Assembly: GCF_003435815.1 (NCBI RefSeq)
Contig: NZ_QTUV01000001.1
Span: 572,581-636,580, forward strand
Direction of reading: 5' to 3'
From: Dorea sp. AM10-31
Lineage (GTDB): Bacteria > Bacillota > Clostridia > Lachnospirales > Lachnospiraceae
DNA length: 64,000 bases
Below, in pieces: positions 44,684-53,349 of this stretch. Every line of letters begins with the position of its first letter. The first letter of the stretch is position 1. Below the pieces are notes generated by a model that was given only the letters and a program-made list of their open reading frames with translations, made no database searches and was not told the origin of the DNA. The position numbers and the translations under genes are program-made.

Positions 44684-46015
44684 CTATCCAACTGTAATCT
44701 GTTCTACCGGGAACTTTGCTGTACTCTTATTTCTGGATGAAAATACAGCATAGATCAATGTAAGCCCTCCGACTCTTCCAAGATACATTAACACGATAAG
44801 GATCAACTGGGACGCCATATGAAGGTGTGGCGTGATTCCAAGTGTAAGTCCCACTGTTCCAACCGCCGAAGCCGTCTCATAAAGGCATTCGGCCAATGGC
44901 AGACCTTCATACATGCTGATCGCGATTCCGCCGCCAAAGAAAAGCATCACATACAGCATCAAAAGTGTAGCTGCATCGCGTATTACATGATTATCAATTC
45001 GTCTGTGAAATGCACTTACCGTATCTTTACTTCGAAATGTTGCAAATGCATTTAAGAGCAGCACTGCAATTGTCGTTGTCTTCATACCTCCGGCTGTAGA
45101 ACTCGGCGATCCACCGATCAGCATAAGAATGATAATAAGTGTCTGTGCCGGTTCCGCCATCTTTCCGATATCTACGGTGTTAAACCCGGCAGTTCTCGGT
45201 GTCACCGCCTGGAAAAACGATGCAAGCAGCCGTTCCTCCATTGCAAGATTTTTAAAATTCCAAAAGAAAAAGAAAAGGCTCGGCAATAAAATAAGCACTG
45301 CCGTCGTCACGAGAACGATCTTGCTTTGCAGTCGATAGCGCCGGAAATGATATGTGTTCGTGCACACATCTTCCCATGTAAGAAAACCAATGCCGCCGAT
45401 AATGATAAGCAGCATAATCACTACATTTACAAGAGCATTTCCCGCATACTGCAGGAGGGACGGAAACGTATTTTTCGTCGTTCCGAGAATGTCAAATCCC
45501 GCATTGCAAAATGCAGAAATAGAATGAAAGATTGACATCCAGATTCCCTTCACGCCAAAATCTTTTCCGAAAACCGGCAGCAGTAATACCGCTCCGATAA
45601 GCTCTACCAGAAATGTTCCTTTTAATATAAACTTCGTCAGTCGGACAATTCCTCCGATCCTTGGCGCTGCAATGGCATCCTGCATTGTCGTGCGCTGCAT
45701 AAGAGAAATCTTTTTCCCGGACAACAATGTGATCGAAACCGTAACTGTCACCACGCCAAGCCCACCGGTCTGGATCAGTATTAAAATAACAAGCTGTCCA
45801 AAGAAAGACCAGTAGCTCCCCGTGTCCAGCACTGCCAGCCCGGTCACGCACACCGCCGAAGTAGAAGTAAATAAAGCCTTGTGAAATGGCGTAAATACTC
45901 CCTCCACCGAGGAGATTGGCAACGTCAGCAAAAACGCGCCACATAAGATAACTGCGGCAAAACCCATCGTGATCAATTGAAACGGTGTAAAATGTCTTCC
46001 TATGTTTTTCATCAT
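44684..46015 (-). CDS. TrkH/KtrB-type potassium transporter
   Basis: The 443-residue channel-like transporter has the four K+-filter segments typical of TrkH/KtrB: STSAVCVTGL, SAFCNAGFD, TPRTAGFNTVD and TASAVGTVGLTLG. The four M1-P-M2 repeats are intact and the length is right. It forms a complex with the TrkA subunit encoded immediately downstream. A second TrkH/TrkA pair lies at 60059-62060. The ribosome site is weak (TTAGGGATTTGAC), and two adjacent ATG codons are possible starts. Confidence 0.92.
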   Translation of the reverse strand: MMKNIGRHFTPFQLITMGFAAVILCGAFLLTLPISSVEGVFTPFHKALFTSTSAVCVTGLAVLDTGSYWSFFGQLVILILIQTGGLGVVTVTVSITLLSGKKISLMQRTTMQDAIAAPRIGGIVRLTKFILKGTFLVELIGAVLLLPVFGKDFGVKGIWMSIFHSISAFCNAGFDILGTTKNTFPSLLQYAGNALVNVVIMLLIIIGGIGFLTWEDVCTNTYHFRRYRLQSKIVLVTTAVLILLPSLFFFFWNFKNLAMEERLLASFFQAVTPRTAGFNTVDIGKMAEPAQTLIIILMLIGGSPSSTAGGMKTTTIAVLLLNAFATFRSKDTVSAFHRRIDNHVIRDAATLLMLYVMLFFGGGIAISMYEGLPLAECLYETASAVGTVGLTLGITPHLHMASQLILIVLMYLGRVGGLTLIYAVFSSRNKSTAKFPVEQITVG

Positions 46016-46105
46016 GTCAAATCCCTAATTTCTTCTATTAATGAGTCAAACAATATCTACGTATAGCTGTAGTATAATACTACACCTGTTTGAAATCAAG
46101 ATAGC

Positions 46106-46154
46106 AAAAAACTGCCACTTTGCGATTGAACCATCGTAAAAGCGACAGCTTTTC
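46106..46154 (-). terminator. Intrinsic terminator after the small membrane protein remnant
   Basis: An imperfect stem (AAAACTG/CAG-TTTT with CTTT/AAAG and CGAT/ATCG) spans 46108-46154 and is followed by six T on the minus strand. It closes the transcript carrying the MarR and small membrane remnants. Confidence 0.6.
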
Positions 46155-46169
46155 AATTTTTCCTATTAT

Positions 46170-46347
46170 CTAAAATAACAACTGAAGTCCCATTGCGATC
46201 ATCCACATGTAAGCACATGTCTTTGGGATCATCAGCAGACCCACCATTGGTTTTTTCTTGCTGAACAATGTAACCGGGATGTAGCATCCGAAAGAAAGGA
46301 TGATGGCAGCTACCATTCTTGTCAAATAACATAAATATTTTTTTCAT
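46170..46347 (-). pseudogene. Frameshifted small membrane protein
   Basis: From 46316 (ATG) to 46170 an in-frame, hydrophobic 48-residue reading (MVAAIILSFGCYIPVTLFSKK) is seen. Moving back, an ATGATG with AGTGAG before it lies in another frame, separated by a run of seven A (46338-46344). Deleting one A would join them into a 59-residue protein with two membrane segments, starting MMKKYLCYLTR. The gene overlaps the end of the MarR remnant. Either the gene has decayed, the homopolymer slips, or a base was miscounted. A shorter start at 46316 might still be used. Confidence 0.5.
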
Positions 46348-46351
46348 CATC

Positions 46352-46740
46352 TCACTCCGCATTTTTCTTCAAACATTCATCCGCATTGTTACAAATCTTT
46401 TGAAATACCTGGATGCACATCTGCATCTCTTCTTCTGTTAATCCACTCAAAACATTTTTCGCAAATTGCTTCTGTGCGTTTTTCCCTGCTTCTATGATCG
46501 GAATTGCATCATCTAATAAAACGATTTCAATACGCTTCTTATTATTCGGACTTTGAATCCTGTCGACCAGTCTCTTCGTCTCTAAATCCTTCAGTGAGAT
46601 CGAAACGTGTGACTTCGTCGACTTGCGGACCTTAACAATATCAGCCGCTGTATTAAACTATCGAAGAAGCACATCAGATCATCATTTTCCTTATACTTCG
46701 GGATGATCTTTCTGTGCTTCCTCAACCAAATATGATATTA
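46352..46740 (-). pseudogene. MarR-family regulator remnant lacking its N-terminal half
   Basis: An intact frame from 46657 to 46352 encodes 'NTAADIVKVRKSTKSHVSIS', 'LKDLETKRLVDRIQSPNNKK' and a helical tail. This is the recognition helix, wing and dimerisation tail of a MarR-type regulator. Upstream of it the frame is closed by TAG, and the preceding bases read 'KENDDLMCFFDSLIQ' in another frame, like part of an N-terminal helix. So the first two helices are missing or shifted and no start codon or ribosome site remains. It precedes a small membrane protein remnant. Confidence 0.6.
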
Positions 46741-46798
46741 AATTTAAATGATGTTATTGTTATCCGTAAACAAAAAAGTGATTAACTTGTAAAGACCA

Positions 46799-49060
46799 TT
46801 AGTTCTTTTTTCTCAGCATTAAGCTTCTTGTTATTCCGGCAATTGCTACGACCATAAGAACCGCCCATAAAATCGGCTTGGAACTGTCGCCTGTTTTAAC
46901 CGAAGCATTCTTTTTGCTTTTCACTTGTGTTTTTACAGTTGTTTTCGTCTTGTTTTGTTTATCCTTACCTGTATTCGTATCTGTTCCACCACTTGATGGC
47001 TTCTCCGGCTCTGTCGTCTCGCCCGGTTTTTCCGGCTCTGTCGCCTCGCCCGGCTTTTCCGGCTTTGTCGTCTCGCCCGGCTTTTCCGGCTTTGTCGTCT
47101 CGCCCGGCTTTTCCGGCTCTGTCGTCTCGCCCGGTGCATTTGCATCTACCGGATATAAAGAAAGGTTCGGCACAGTCAGAATATCTCTCCAATATGTATC
47201 ATTATCATAATCGATATCATTTACATTTTCTCCATCGATCAGATTTCGATTCGTTGTTCCTGCAAGCTTCACATTATCACCCAATGCTTTTCCCGGTGTA
47301 CTTGATTTGGAAACAGAAGCGCCACCTTCTAAGTATGCATTTGCTACGGAAATCATTCCCGTACCGCTCACTGCATTTCCACCTTCTCCAAAATGTCCAT
47401 CGCCACCGACGCAGATGAGTTTTCCTTCTCCGGTAATGGTTCCACCATTTAGCTCAACTGCTGTTCCGCCATTTGATGTAGTTGCATCTTTTCCACCGCC
47501 AAAGACAGCAAGTACGGCATCTTTTTCCAAAGTAAGTGTGCCATTAACCTTCAGTCCCCTCTGGCCGGTATAGCTTTTTCCTGTAGCAGCATCTGTTCCG
47601 GTAGGTGCCTCGTCGCCGCGCACGAATACCTTTCCTTTCAATGAAACATTTCCATTTACGACAACGACCGGTTCTGTATTGTGACGTGCACTTGATCCAT
47701 TTGCAATGTTGTTCGTATTTGAGTAAATTTTTGCATTTTCCAATGTGGCACCATCCTGCAAGATCAGTTGACCATTAATGGACGCTCCGTTCAGAAACTC
47801 GCCTTCTCCATAGTCGTTATAATTCATGGAAAATGTTCCGCCATTTTGTACTTCTACAACTCCCTGAATGACAGAATCTCGAAGTGTGAGCTTCGCACCG
47901 TCCCCAACAATAATTTTCACACTGGATAAAATATCCATATTTACCAATGTCAGATTGCATCCTTTTGGCAAGATCAATGTCTGCTTCTGTGCAGTGCCCT
48001 CTGGTACAGCGTATCCAAGTTCTCCATATGTGCCACTTGTGTGAGAACCATACCACGCTTTTACATCTGCCGGAACAGTGACCCTCTGATCGCCGGAAGC
48101 ATCTGTAAAGTTTTTAATCGCCCACGGCTCCATATCATACATATATTTTCCGTCTGCCGTTTTCGTACAGTTTGATAACACAAGCTGATCTTTTAATGTT
48201 TCTTCTCCACTGAAAACACGAAACGGCAGGCTGTTACTTGTCGCAGTATGTCCGTCTTCGTCTGTGATCGATACGCTGATATCATATGTACCTGCATTTG
48301 CAGGGGTTCCGGCTAACGTAAGGGAACCATCATGAACGGAATACACACCCGCCATCCCAGAATCATTTCCTTTGGACGCATCGTCGTGATTTACAATTAT
48401 CACCGAAGACTCTTTGGATTTTATACGAATATCGCTTTCGCTTAAAAGCTTCCAATCATTTTTTGTCGGTTCCTGATCTGCATTTACAAGTGCAACCTCT
48501 ACACTTGCATCACTGTTTTTATTTTGCGTCACATTCGTAGATGCACCACTGATTGCATCGTATCCTTTTTGATTTACAAGTGCCGACTCAAAGCTTCCGA
48601 CTAGTCGCACGTAAAGCTTCATGTTATCGCCTGGCTTTGTATCCTGCGAAATTGTAAGCTTTCCATCCGCGATAGCAACTTTGAAAGCTAATGTTTTGTA
48701 TCCGGTTGCCGTAATTGAAATCACATCACCATTTTTCAACGCTGCGGTCTGACTGTAGCTTTTCTGTGCAAATTCAACGGCGCCGTCCCGGATACGATAT
48801 TTTCCACCCATAGAAGGTGTGAAACTATACGCTTCCCAGTCCGTGTCATTGACAGAGATTTTCGTGATCGCATCCGTATAATTTGCATCCGCAAATTTCA
48901 ATTGCCATAATCCGTTGAACGAATCCTGCTTTACGGAAATGCTGTCAATGGTAATCTCTTTCTCTGCTGCCGATACGTTTACTTCACCTATTATCACACC
49001 TGTGATTAGCAATAATAATGCCAGCAGGAGTGTTTTGCATTTTCTCCTCATTCTCTTCAA
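46799..49060 (-). CDS. Surface protein with HID/DUF1533-like and parallel-repeat domains, Pro-Gly-Glu-Thr repeats and membrane tail
   Basis: A TTG at 49060 has GGAGG eight bases upstream and is the most likely start; an ATG five codons earlier lacks a site and one three codons later is badly spaced. The 753-residue protein has a signal peptide (cleavage near VSAAE) and a domain like the hemoglobin-interacting DUF1533 (about 30-130, 'ISVKQDSFNGLWQLKFADANY' in pieces). A beta-rich region and a parallel-beta segment with many Asn/Gly follow (about 385-600). Five nine-residue repeats (PGETTEPEK type) lead into a cell-wall-type tail with VKTGD, a hydrophobic stretch and RKKN. The tail resembles sortase substrates but lacks the LP residues, so anchoring may be membrane-only. 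Confidence 0.75.
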   Translation of the reverse strand: MKRMRRKCKTLLLALLLLITGVIIGEVNVSAAEKEITIDSISVKQDSFNGLWQLKFADANYTDAITKISVNDTDWEAYSFTPSMGGKYRIRDGAVEFAQKSYSQTAALKNGDVISITATGYKTLAFKVAIADGKLTISQDTKPGDNMKLYVRLVGSFESALVNQKGYDAISGASTNVTQNKNSDASVEVALVNADQEPTKNDWKLLSESDIRIKSKESSVIIVNHDDASKGNDSGMAGVYSVHDGSLTLAGTPANAGTYDISVSITDEDGHTATSNSLPFRVFSGEETLKDQLVLSNCTKTADGKYMYDMEPWAIKNFTDASGDQRVTVPADVKAWYGSHTSGTYGELGYAVPEGTAQKQTLILPKGCNLTLVNMDILSSVKIIVGDGAKLTLRDSVIQGVVEVQNGGTFSMNYNDYGEGEFLNGASINGQLILQDGATLENAKIYSNTNNIANGSSARHNTEPVVVVNGNVSLKGKVFVRGDEAPTGTDAATGKSYTGQRGLKVNGTLTLEKDAVLAVFGGGKDATTSNGGTAVELNGGTITGEGKLICVGGDGHFGEGGNAVSGTGMISVANAYLEGGASVSKSSTPGKALGDNVKLAGTTNRNLIDGENVNDIDYDNDTYWRDILTVPNLSLYPVDANAPGETTEPEKPGETTKPEKPGETTKPEKPGEATEPEKPGETTEPEKPSSGGTDTNTGKDKQNKTKTTVKTQVKSKKNASVKTGDSSKPILWAVLMVVAIAGITRSLMLRKKN
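47000..47134 (-). repeat. Five tandem 27-bp coding repeats
   Basis: Five copies of a 27-bp unit encode PGETTEPEK, PGETTKPEK, PGETTKPEK, PGEATEPEK and PGETTEPEK. They form a flexible stalk before the C-terminal anchor of the surface protein. The near identity suggests copy-number variation between strains. Confidence 0.85.
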
Positions 49061-49163
49061 TAGTCCTTCCTCCATATATTTAGTTAGTCAATGCTAATCA
49101 CAGATTAACATCATGTAGAGTTAGTGTCAACTAATTATTTTCTCAATAACAGTACGCGTACCC

Positions 49164-49200
49164 AAAAAGGAGCCCGTACCGCTCACGATACAGGCTCCCT
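49164..49200 (-). terminator. Terminator overlapping the signal-peptide-only ORF stop
   Basis: GGAGCC (49169-49174) pairs with GGCTCC (49193-49198) with an additional GTA/TAC stem separated by one mismatch, and the minus strand ends in five T. The stop codon of the 33-residue ORF lies at the base of the hairpin. Confidence 0.75.
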
Positions 49201-49301
49201 TAATCTCCTGCCGCCATTGCCTCCGTCCCTGGCACCAATAACATTGATAGCACCATCGCCATACTTAATAAGATACTTATAAATTTCTTACTCATATTCA
49301 T
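49200..49301 (-). CDS. Signal-peptide-only 33-residue ORF
   Basis: The ORF encodes MNMSKKFISILLSMAMVLSM then LLVPGTEAMAAGD. That is a complete Sec signal peptide with lysines, a 15-residue hydrophobic core and a cleavage site near AMA-AGD. The stop codon comes directly after. An AAGAAG site precedes the ATG and a terminator overlaps the stop. It could be the remnant of a lost surface-protein gene, a secreted micro-peptide, or a pheromone-like cleaved signal sequence. The frame and terminator appear designed rather than random. The 49302-49402 leader carries the inverted repeat described separately. Confidence 0.5.
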   Translation of the reverse strand: MNMSKKFISILLSMAMVLSMLLVPGTEAMAAGD

Positions 49302-49324
49302 TTCTTCTTTCGGAAACAATTTGT

Positions 49325-49352
49325 AAACCTTAACATGCGTCCTTTAAGGTTT
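49325..49352. promoter_or_regulatory. Inverted repeat upstream of the signal-peptide ORF
   Basis: AAACCTTAA (49325-49333) and TTAAGGTTT (49344-49352) form a perfect nine-base dyad with a ten-base centre. It lies about 25 bases upstream of the ATG on the minus strand and could be an operator or a leader hairpin. Confidence 0.45.
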
Positions 49353-49402
49353 GTTTACTATACAAAAATGATAGCATATGCCCTTTGAATAATCACTTCA
49401 AA

Positions 49403-50518
49403 TCAAACGTCTGTAAGACTTGGCGCGTGATGTTTCTTACGTTCTTTTTTATATTGATACATATCCTGATCCGCTCTGTCTTTGACAACTGCAATATCTT
49501 CATCTGAAAATGGAGCTGACCCGTAAGAAACGGTTGGGAAAAATGTGAACTTTCTTCGTTTCTCTGTCCACCGCCGCAGAAATTCCTGTTTGCATTCCTC
49601 TTCTTTCGCTCCGTTTTTCAGTAATACACAAAACTCATCCCCACCTATCCGATAACAATATCCAAAGTCTGCATATGCTTTTTTGATACATTCCGCAATA
49701 TCCGCAAGGCAAAGATCACCTTTCACGTGACCATGACAGTCATTGACCTGTTTGAAATCATCCGCGTCAAACACCACCAGCACTCCTTTGTTGTATTTTA
49801 CCTCCCTGGTCTGTTTCAAATAGCTGTTCTGATTCAAAAGTCCTGTGAGTGCATCCAACTGATTCCACATTTCATTGCAATAGATAAAATATAATACAGA
49901 AAGCAACGTAATACATAACCATGTTACATGAAGTTCAGGCAGTGCAATCTGAATGACTGTTTCCGCCATCACAAAAAGAATCAATGGATAGATCAGCATC
50001 CTGCTGCGATTCTGAAATTCTCTGGCTGTGACGATCGTAGATATCGAAAGATACAAAATTGCCCCAAAATACATGATGACATATATGTAAAAATGCGGAC
50101 CACGTGAATAAATATTATCCACACTCACGGAGAATACCATTCCATATGGAATAGAAATCAACAGAAACATAAGATATGCGATCTCACAACACACTGCAAT
50201 TCTGATCTTCCGTCGGAGAGCTGTTTTTCTGTCCAATACATACACAAGACAGATAGACACCGCCGGCGACAGGCCAAACCCCAGATAATTAGACACAATA
50301 TTCAGCCATCGGTATCCGGACGGCAAGCCATCCACAACCACTGTTATGACCTCCAGCACTGAAATTCCTGCGATCATAAGATAGGCCAGAAAAAAGCCAC
50401 GCTTTTGTTTTTCGCTAAGCGATTCACTCAGATATGTGAGTATGCACATAAAGCATAAAACAAAAAGATCAATTGTAGTTAATACATAAAAATATCCATC
50501 CATTACAAAACTTCCCAT
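49403..50518 (-). CDS. Membrane diguanylate cyclase (GGDEF)
   Basis: The start is uncertain. The frame opens with TTG at 50572; ATG codons at 50518 and 50503 are more usual and neither has a strong site, so 50518 is used. The protein has about seven hydrophobic segments over the first 200 residues and a C-terminal GGDEF domain of about 150 residues. Catalytic motifs are present: 'ALTGLLNQNSYLKQ', 'VFDADDFKQVNDCHGHVKGD' and an intact RIGGDEF. It should make cyclic di-GMP at the membrane under control of an unknown ligand. No I-site RxxD is clear. A terminator at 50672 separates it from the HD-GYP operon. Confidence 0.88.
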   Translation of the reverse strand: MGSFVMDGYFYVLTTIDLFVLCFMCILTYLSESLSEKQKRGFFLAYLMIAGISVLEVITVVVDGLPSGYRWLNIVSNYLGFGLSPAVSICLVYVLDRKTALRRKIRIAVCCEIAYLMFLLISIPYGMVFSVSVDNIYSRGPHFYIYVIMYFGAILYLSISTIVTAREFQNRSRMLIYPLILFVMAETVIQIALPELHVTWLCITLLSVLYFIYCNEMWNQLDALTGLLNQNSYLKQTREVKYNKGVLVVFDADDFKQVNDCHGHVKGDLCLADIAECIKKAYADFGYCYRIGGDEFCVLLKNGAKEEECKQEFLRRWTEKRRKFTFFPTVSYGSAPFSDEDIAVVKDRADQDMYQYKKERKKHHAPSLTDV

Positions 50519-50671
50519 TTTTTCATCTATCACTGCTTTTTCACAAATATTTGCTTTGTTTAACTGCAGCAAAAGATTCTGTTTTCGAATTCATAAACCC
50601 TAAACTATATTCTAACAAACTATGCATGAAAAAGATATACACTTTCACATCTACATGCAAAATCCATTGTC

Positions 50672-50713
50672 AAAAAAATAGATGCATAAGATTGCTCTTT
50701 TCTCATGCATCTA
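50672..50713 (-). terminator. Intrinsic terminator after the HD-GYP gene
   Basis: TAGATGCAT (50679-50687) pairs perfectly with ATGCATCTA (50705-50713) and the minus strand ends in seven T. It lies about 60 bases past the stop codon of the HD-GYP gene at 50775. The 50573-50671 stretch carries the promoter region of the GGDEF gene. Confidence 0.85.
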
Positions 50714-50774
50714 CTTCATAACAGGAGCATTCATCGTATTCTGCCGTCACAACAGACATTGAATGTTACCTTTT

Positions 50775-53294
50775 TTATATCTCTTCAGCTTTCACTAACG
50801 TAATGGTCCCGTTATCCAGGCATTCCACAAATTTGTAGACCAGATCCGGGTCAAATTGTTTTCCTGCGTCCTGAAGAAGTTTCTCTCTTGCTACATTCAA
50901 CGAGAAGGCCTTCTTATAACAACGTTTGGACGTCATGGCATCAAAGGAATCTGCCACACACAGGATACGTGCTGTCAGAGGTATATCCTCTCCTGCGATC
51001 CGTCGTGGATATCCTTTGCCATCATAACGTTCATGATGACCGATAACAGCCGGAATAACATAATCCAGAGAAGGCAGATGACGGATAATATCGATAGACG
51101 ATTCCACATGTCCCTTGATTATTTCATACTCGTCGTCTGTCAGTTTGCCGGCCTTATTTAATACATACTCCGGGATACCAATCTTACCAACATCATGTAA
51201 AAGGGCTGCCTGGCGAATGATCTCCACCATATCTTCATTCATGCCAAGTGCTGTTGCAAGCGCTGTTGCATAATAGGCCACATTTGTGGAATGGCTGAAT
51301 GTATAATGATCTTTTGCATCGATTGCTGCTGTCAGTGCATAGATGGTTGATTCATATTCCTGATAAATATGTGCCCGGTTTGTTGACACTATATTCTTGT
51401 TGGCATTGCGGAACATGGTATCAAAGACCTGGATCCCGTTCTTTCCACTGTGTTTCACATGGTAAACTGCAAGATCCACATTCTCCAGCAGTTCCTTCAC
51501 ATTTTTTGCCGCATAAGGTGCCGCACTGATTCCCGCACTGACCGTAATTGCTTTCAGCTTCATGTCTGTCCTGCGATTATTCATAACAGAAATCTGCTTT
51601 TCAATGGATTCCACCAGATTTCTGGCTGAGAAAAGATCATATCCCGGCAACAAAACAGCATATTCTTTTCCACCGTAACGGGCAGCATATCCGTTTTCTC
51701 CCACACTGCTTTGGATGATTTTTGCAATGCGCTGGAGACACAGATCACCTTCTTTTAAACCATACAGCTGATTATATAACTTAAAATCATCTACATTGAT
51801 AATTGCAAGTGCCAACGAGGCATCTTTATTCTTTTCAAATTCTTCATAAAGTACTTCATGGAAATATTTTCGATTCAACAAACCGGTCATCTCATCCGTT
51901 CTTGCCTCGATACAAGCTTTTTCGTACATTCTTGCATTTTTAATAGCAATAGAAGCCACCGATGTGATGTTTGAGATCAGTTCCACTTCATCATAGACCA
52001 ATCTCTTTTTCCCGGAATCTGCCGTGATCAATATCACCCCTGCCAAAGTATCACCGTCTTTTAATCCGGCACAGTAGCGCGTGTGCTTCTTATCCAGATG
52101 ATGTTTTTCTTCCTCCCACATGGACTTATATTCTACAGAATAGCGAAAATCCCTGTAAACCAGCGGCTCTTCATGATCTTTCAGCCATTGTATCATCGGA
52201 TTTTCTTCTTCCAGAGAAAATGCCAGATCGTTAAGAGGCTGGTCACTTGCAACTCCACAGTAAGTCTCTCCGGGTGCTTTCTGCATACATATATAGATAT
52301 TGCCCACATCCATCAATTCTTTCATCACCCGGATGGTTCGATCCAGAATTTCCTGAAGATCCAGGGTTTTTGAAATTGCTGAATTAAATTCCCTTAACTT
52401 CTCCGCCTGATGATTCTCTTCCTTTACAAATACACTGCGGATCAAAAGCTTCCACAGATAAGTAAAGATTGCATAGGTAATCAGAAAAACAATGGCAAAT
52501 ACAAGGGTGTACATGGTGATATTCTTATCCGGCTGCATATGGAGAATTTTTTGCAGAAACGGCATGATATTTAAAAATACAAAAATAGAAAACAGCAATC
52601 CTACACCATAACATAAACTGGGAGATGCCAGCATCTGGAGGCGGAATAATCGTCTTCGAATCAGGGCATAAAACAGTAAAAATACATTTACTACACCACT
52701 TAAAATATCGATCGGAAAGCCGCTGAAAAAAGGAATTCCAAGAAATGCATTGCCAAGAAACAGTGCAAGCACTCCCATCATCACCGGTTCATACTGAACT
52801 TTCATGGTAGGATTTTCTTTACAGATCCGTACAAGAATTACGAAAAGATGAATCAGAAAAAATCCTGCCGGGATAAAAAATGCAATAATAGATGGCTTAA
52901 TCTCATATACAAAGCTTTGTACCCCTCTTTTTTCTACCATCTCAGGGGCTTCCAGAAAAGCTCCAAATTGGGCATTCACCCAAAAGCAGATCAGCATGAT
53001 TACCAGGTATATTCTACCGGTGGATCCGTTCCTGACTCCGCCAAAGGCAAGAATAAAACGGTAATACGCATATGGCAGTAATAAAATTCCCAACAGGGAA
53101 ACCTGATACCAGAATTCGTATCCCGGCCAGAACTGTGCACGCATAAAGGCAGAACCTCCGGTCCAGAAAAGTAATCCCGTCAATACCACCAGAAAACTGT
53201 TTATTATTTTATTTTTCTTTGCTGTCAAAAACATCAACAGCAGAAAGCCATAGCACAGCATGGCTATAATTGATATATATCCGTAGGTTTCCAT
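50775..53294 (-). CDS. 7TM-GAF-GGDEF-HD-GYP cyclic di-GMP signalling protein
   Basis: The 839-residue protein has an N-terminal HisKA-type 7TM region (about 1-290), a GAF-like domain (300-455), a GGDEF domain (462-625) and an HD-GYP phosphodiesterase (645-830). The GGDEF signature is GGKEY (541-545), so cyclase activity is doubtful; it may bind GTP or act as a regulatory domain. The HD-GYP catalytic residues are intact: HDVGKIG (700-706) and HHERYDGKGYP (753-763). It should degrade cyclic di-GMP and possibly other cyclic dinucleotides. It is 55 bp downstream of the GH3-family gene and ends the operon. Confidence 0.92.
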   Translation of the reverse strand: METYGYISIIAMLCYGFLLLMFLTAKKNKIINSFLVVLTGLLFWTGGSAFMRAQFWPGYEFWYQVSLLGILLLPYAYYRFILAFGGVRNGSTGRIYLVIMLICFWVNAQFGAFLEAPEMVEKRGVQSFVYEIKPSIIAFFIPAGFFLIHLFVILVRICKENPTMKVQYEPVMMGVLALFLGNAFLGIPFFSGFPIDILSGVVNVFLLFYALIRRRLFRLQMLASPSLCYGVGLLFSIFVFLNIMPFLQKILHMQPDKNITMYTLVFAIVFLITYAIFTYLWKLLIRSVFVKEENHQAEKLREFNSAISKTLDLQEILDRTIRVMKELMDVGNIYICMQKAPGETYCGVASDQPLNDLAFSLEEENPMIQWLKDHEEPLVYRDFRYSVEYKSMWEEEKHHLDKKHTRYCAGLKDGDTLAGVILITADSGKKRLVYDEVELISNITSVASIAIKNARMYEKACIEARTDEMTGLLNRKYFHEVLYEEFEKNKDASLALAIINVDDFKLYNQLYGLKEGDLCLQRIAKIIQSSVGENGYAARYGGKEYAVLLPGYDLFSARNLVESIEKQISVMNNRRTDMKLKAITVSAGISAAPYAAKNVKELLENVDLAVYHVKHSGKNGIQVFDTMFRNANKNIVSTNRAHIYQEYESTIYALTAAIDAKDHYTFSHSTNVAYYATALATALGMNEDMVEIIRQAALLHDVGKIGIPEYVLNKAGKLTDDEYEIIKGHVESSIDIIRHLPSLDYVIPAVIGHHERYDGKGYPRRIAGEDIPLTARILCVADSFDAMTSKRCYKKAFSLNVAREKLLQDAGKQFDPDLVYKFVECLDNGTITLVKAEEI

Positions 53295-53349
53295 AAATTT
53301 CCCTTATCCCATTCTTTGCTTCACTCATAACTGTTCCATGCCTGCACAG

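Noticed and set aside
47000..47134. CRISPR-like array
   Set aside because: Units are contiguous 27-bp coding repeats with no spacers.
46927..47418. Plus-strand ORFs rich in Pro/Ala opposite the repeat region
   Set aside because: Products of the opposite strand of the 27-bp repeats; composition is that of repeated DNA, not a gene.
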